Source of the DNA: Hydrogenophaga sp.
GTDB lineage: Bacteria; Pseudomonadota; Gammaproteobacteria; Burkholderiales; Burkholderiaceae_C
Assembly: GCF_030373225.1 (NCBI RefSeq)
Contig: NZ_JAUCZG010000009.1
Location: 1-64,000, forward strand
Length of the DNA: 64,000 bases
Direction of reading: 5' to 3'
The translations under genes were made by a program, and so were the position numbers. Of this stretch, positions 62,974-64,000 are shown one piece after another. Below the pieces are notes generated by a model, which was not told where the DNA came from, did no database searches, and saw only the letters and a list, made by a program, of their open reading frames with translations. Position 1 is the stretch's first letter. The number at the start of each line of letters is the position of its first letter.

Positions 62974-64000
62974 ATGAGCATTTTTGACATCAGCCGTGCT
63001 GGTCTGGCCGTTCAGGCCGAAGCGATCCAGGTCACGAGCAACAACGTGTCCAACGCCTCCACCGTGGGGTACAAGGCGCGCGAGTCGCTGTTTGTGGACC
63101 AGTACTTCAAGGCGGTGCAATCGGCCGGCACCTCGGGCACCTCGGATTTCGGCACCAAACGGGTGGACGAGCAGGGCGCCCTGCAGGCATCGAGCTCGAC
63201 GCTGGATCTGGCTATCCAGGGGCAGGGCATGTTCCGCATGGCCAGCCTGCCCGCGGGTGACGAGGTCTCGTACTACTACAGCCGCAACGGTCTGTTCTCG
63301 GCCGACAAGAATGGCTACATCGTCAACGCCAACGGCCTGTTCCTCACGGGCTACCAGCCCAATGCCGACCTGACCGGCGTGACGGGCGCCCTGGGTGGCC
63401 TGAAGCTCCCACCCACTTCGGTGGCGCCGGTGGCCTCTTCCGAGGGCCGGGTCGATGCGAACCTGGACGTTCGCCTTGCCATGCCGGTTCGGGTGGTGGG
63501 GGGCGTGGCCACCGACGTGCCCAAAACCTTCGCTGCCGATGATGCGTCCACCTTCAGTGCGAGCACCACGGTCACGGCTTACGACACCAAGGGCCTCACG
63601 CACCAGGTCACGGTATTCCTGAAGAAGGTCGCGCCCACGGTGCTGAACGATCCGCGAAGCCTTTCGACACCGCCTGCCCTGGCCACCGCCAACCAGTACG
63701 AGGTCTACATGATGGCCGATGGTGTGTTGCTGACGCGCGCGCCGGCCGGCACGGTGGGCACCGGCATGTTGGGTGCTGCCGCAGAGACAGCGGCTGCCCA
63801 GGCTCGCGCAGTCGCCAATGCGTCGGCCACCGCCACGGCGAATGCTGAAGCCAAGGCAGGCAACTACCGCGCGGCTGTTGCCGACGAAGCGGGCGCCGCG
63901 GCCACGCGCGATGCGGCCCTGACGGTCCTCGCGGCGGTCGCGCCGAGCGCGGCCCTGAGTGCTGCGTCGCCTGCCGCCGCCGCACTGGTGACTGCGGCCA
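62974..64000 (+). CDS. flgE: Flagellar hook protein FlgE, 3' end outside window
   Basis: 342 codons are visible and the frame is still open at 64000. N-terminus is typical of FlgE (FDISRAGLAVQAEAIQVTSN, NNVSNASTVGYKA) and the FDIQGQGMF-type loop appears as LDLAIQGQGMF. After about residue 230 the expected FlgE D2 sequence gives way, from about residue 265, to a very Ala-rich helical stretch (AAETAAAQARAVANASATAT and on to the edge) not typical of FlgE. The hook is the universal joint between motor and filament. Confidence 0.9.
   Translation, partial: MSIFDISRAGLAVQAEAIQVTSNNVSNASTVGYKARESLFVDQYFKAVQSAGTSGTSDFGTKRVDEQGALQASSSTLDLAIQGQGMFRMASLPAGDEVSYYYSRNGLFSADKNGYIVNANGLFLTGYQPNADLTGVTGALGGLKLPPTSVAPVASSEGRVDANLDVRLAMPVRVVGGVATDVPKTFAADDASTFSASTTVTAYDTKGLTHQVTVFLKKVAPTVLNDPRSLSTPPALATANQYEVYMMADGVLLTRAPAGTVGTGMLGAAAETAAAQARAVANASATATANAEAKAGNYRAAVADEAGAAATRDAALTVLAAVAPSAALSAASPAAAALVTAA

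Overview
The window is high-GC DNA with long, closely packed genes. It looks like a motile betaproteobacterium of the order Burkholderiales, probably family Comamonadaceae (Hydrogenophaga-like). That placement is my inference from the flagellin sequences, the FlhX/FlaG/FliS arrangement and the composition; no rRNA or other marker is present.

Region 1 (1-18.0 kb) is a secretion island. It holds a type I secretion system on the minus strand (TolC-like, then ABC exporter, then HlyD-like adaptor, 18017 to 12750). Two large candidate substrates lie nearby: an animal-type haem peroxidase with RTX repeats (cut by the left edge) and a VCBS/cadherin/RTX surface protein. A Tat-type DUF5666 lipoprotein, a small lipoprotein, a soluble hybrid histidine kinase with a degenerate Hpt-like end, and a probable frameshifted gene complete it.

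Region 2 (18.2-28.1 kb) is the least understood part. After two small unknown genes and an HTH-receiver fusion comes a bactofilin, a ParA-type ATPase and then six genes of unknown function joined mostly by stop/start overlaps. The last of these overlaps flgA. By eye, three resemble worn-down chemosensory parts (CheW-like, receptor-like, CheA-like), and one resembles an alpha/beta hydrolase without its nucleophile. I consider this the most likely undescribed system in the window: a pseudo-chemosensory, membrane-anchored assembly translated together with flagellar genes and perhaps positioned by ParA and bactofilin.

Region 3 (28-64 kb) is a large flagellar cluster: flgA-flgM-flgN; fliA, flhG, flhF, flhA on the minus strand; an H-NS-like fragment; a flagellin tail remnant; two flagellins (one with two tandem peptide-repeat blocks); flaG, fliD, fliS, a FliK-like gene and an FlhB-tail homologue; an unrelated glutamate-synthase-like gene; fliE with a FleS/FleR-type sigma-54 two-component pair (minus strand); then fliF-G-H-I-J-K-L-M-N-O-P-Q-R, a lipoprotein, an alpha-carbonic anhydrase, and flgB-C-D-E running off the right edge. 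FlhF/FlhG suggests a polar flagellum. A near-consensus sigma-54 promoter precedes flgB, and FliA/FlgM would control late genes. No flhDC, flhB, motAB or complete chemotaxis genes are in the window. I saw no tRNA, rRNA, CRISPR array, insertion sequence or prophage.
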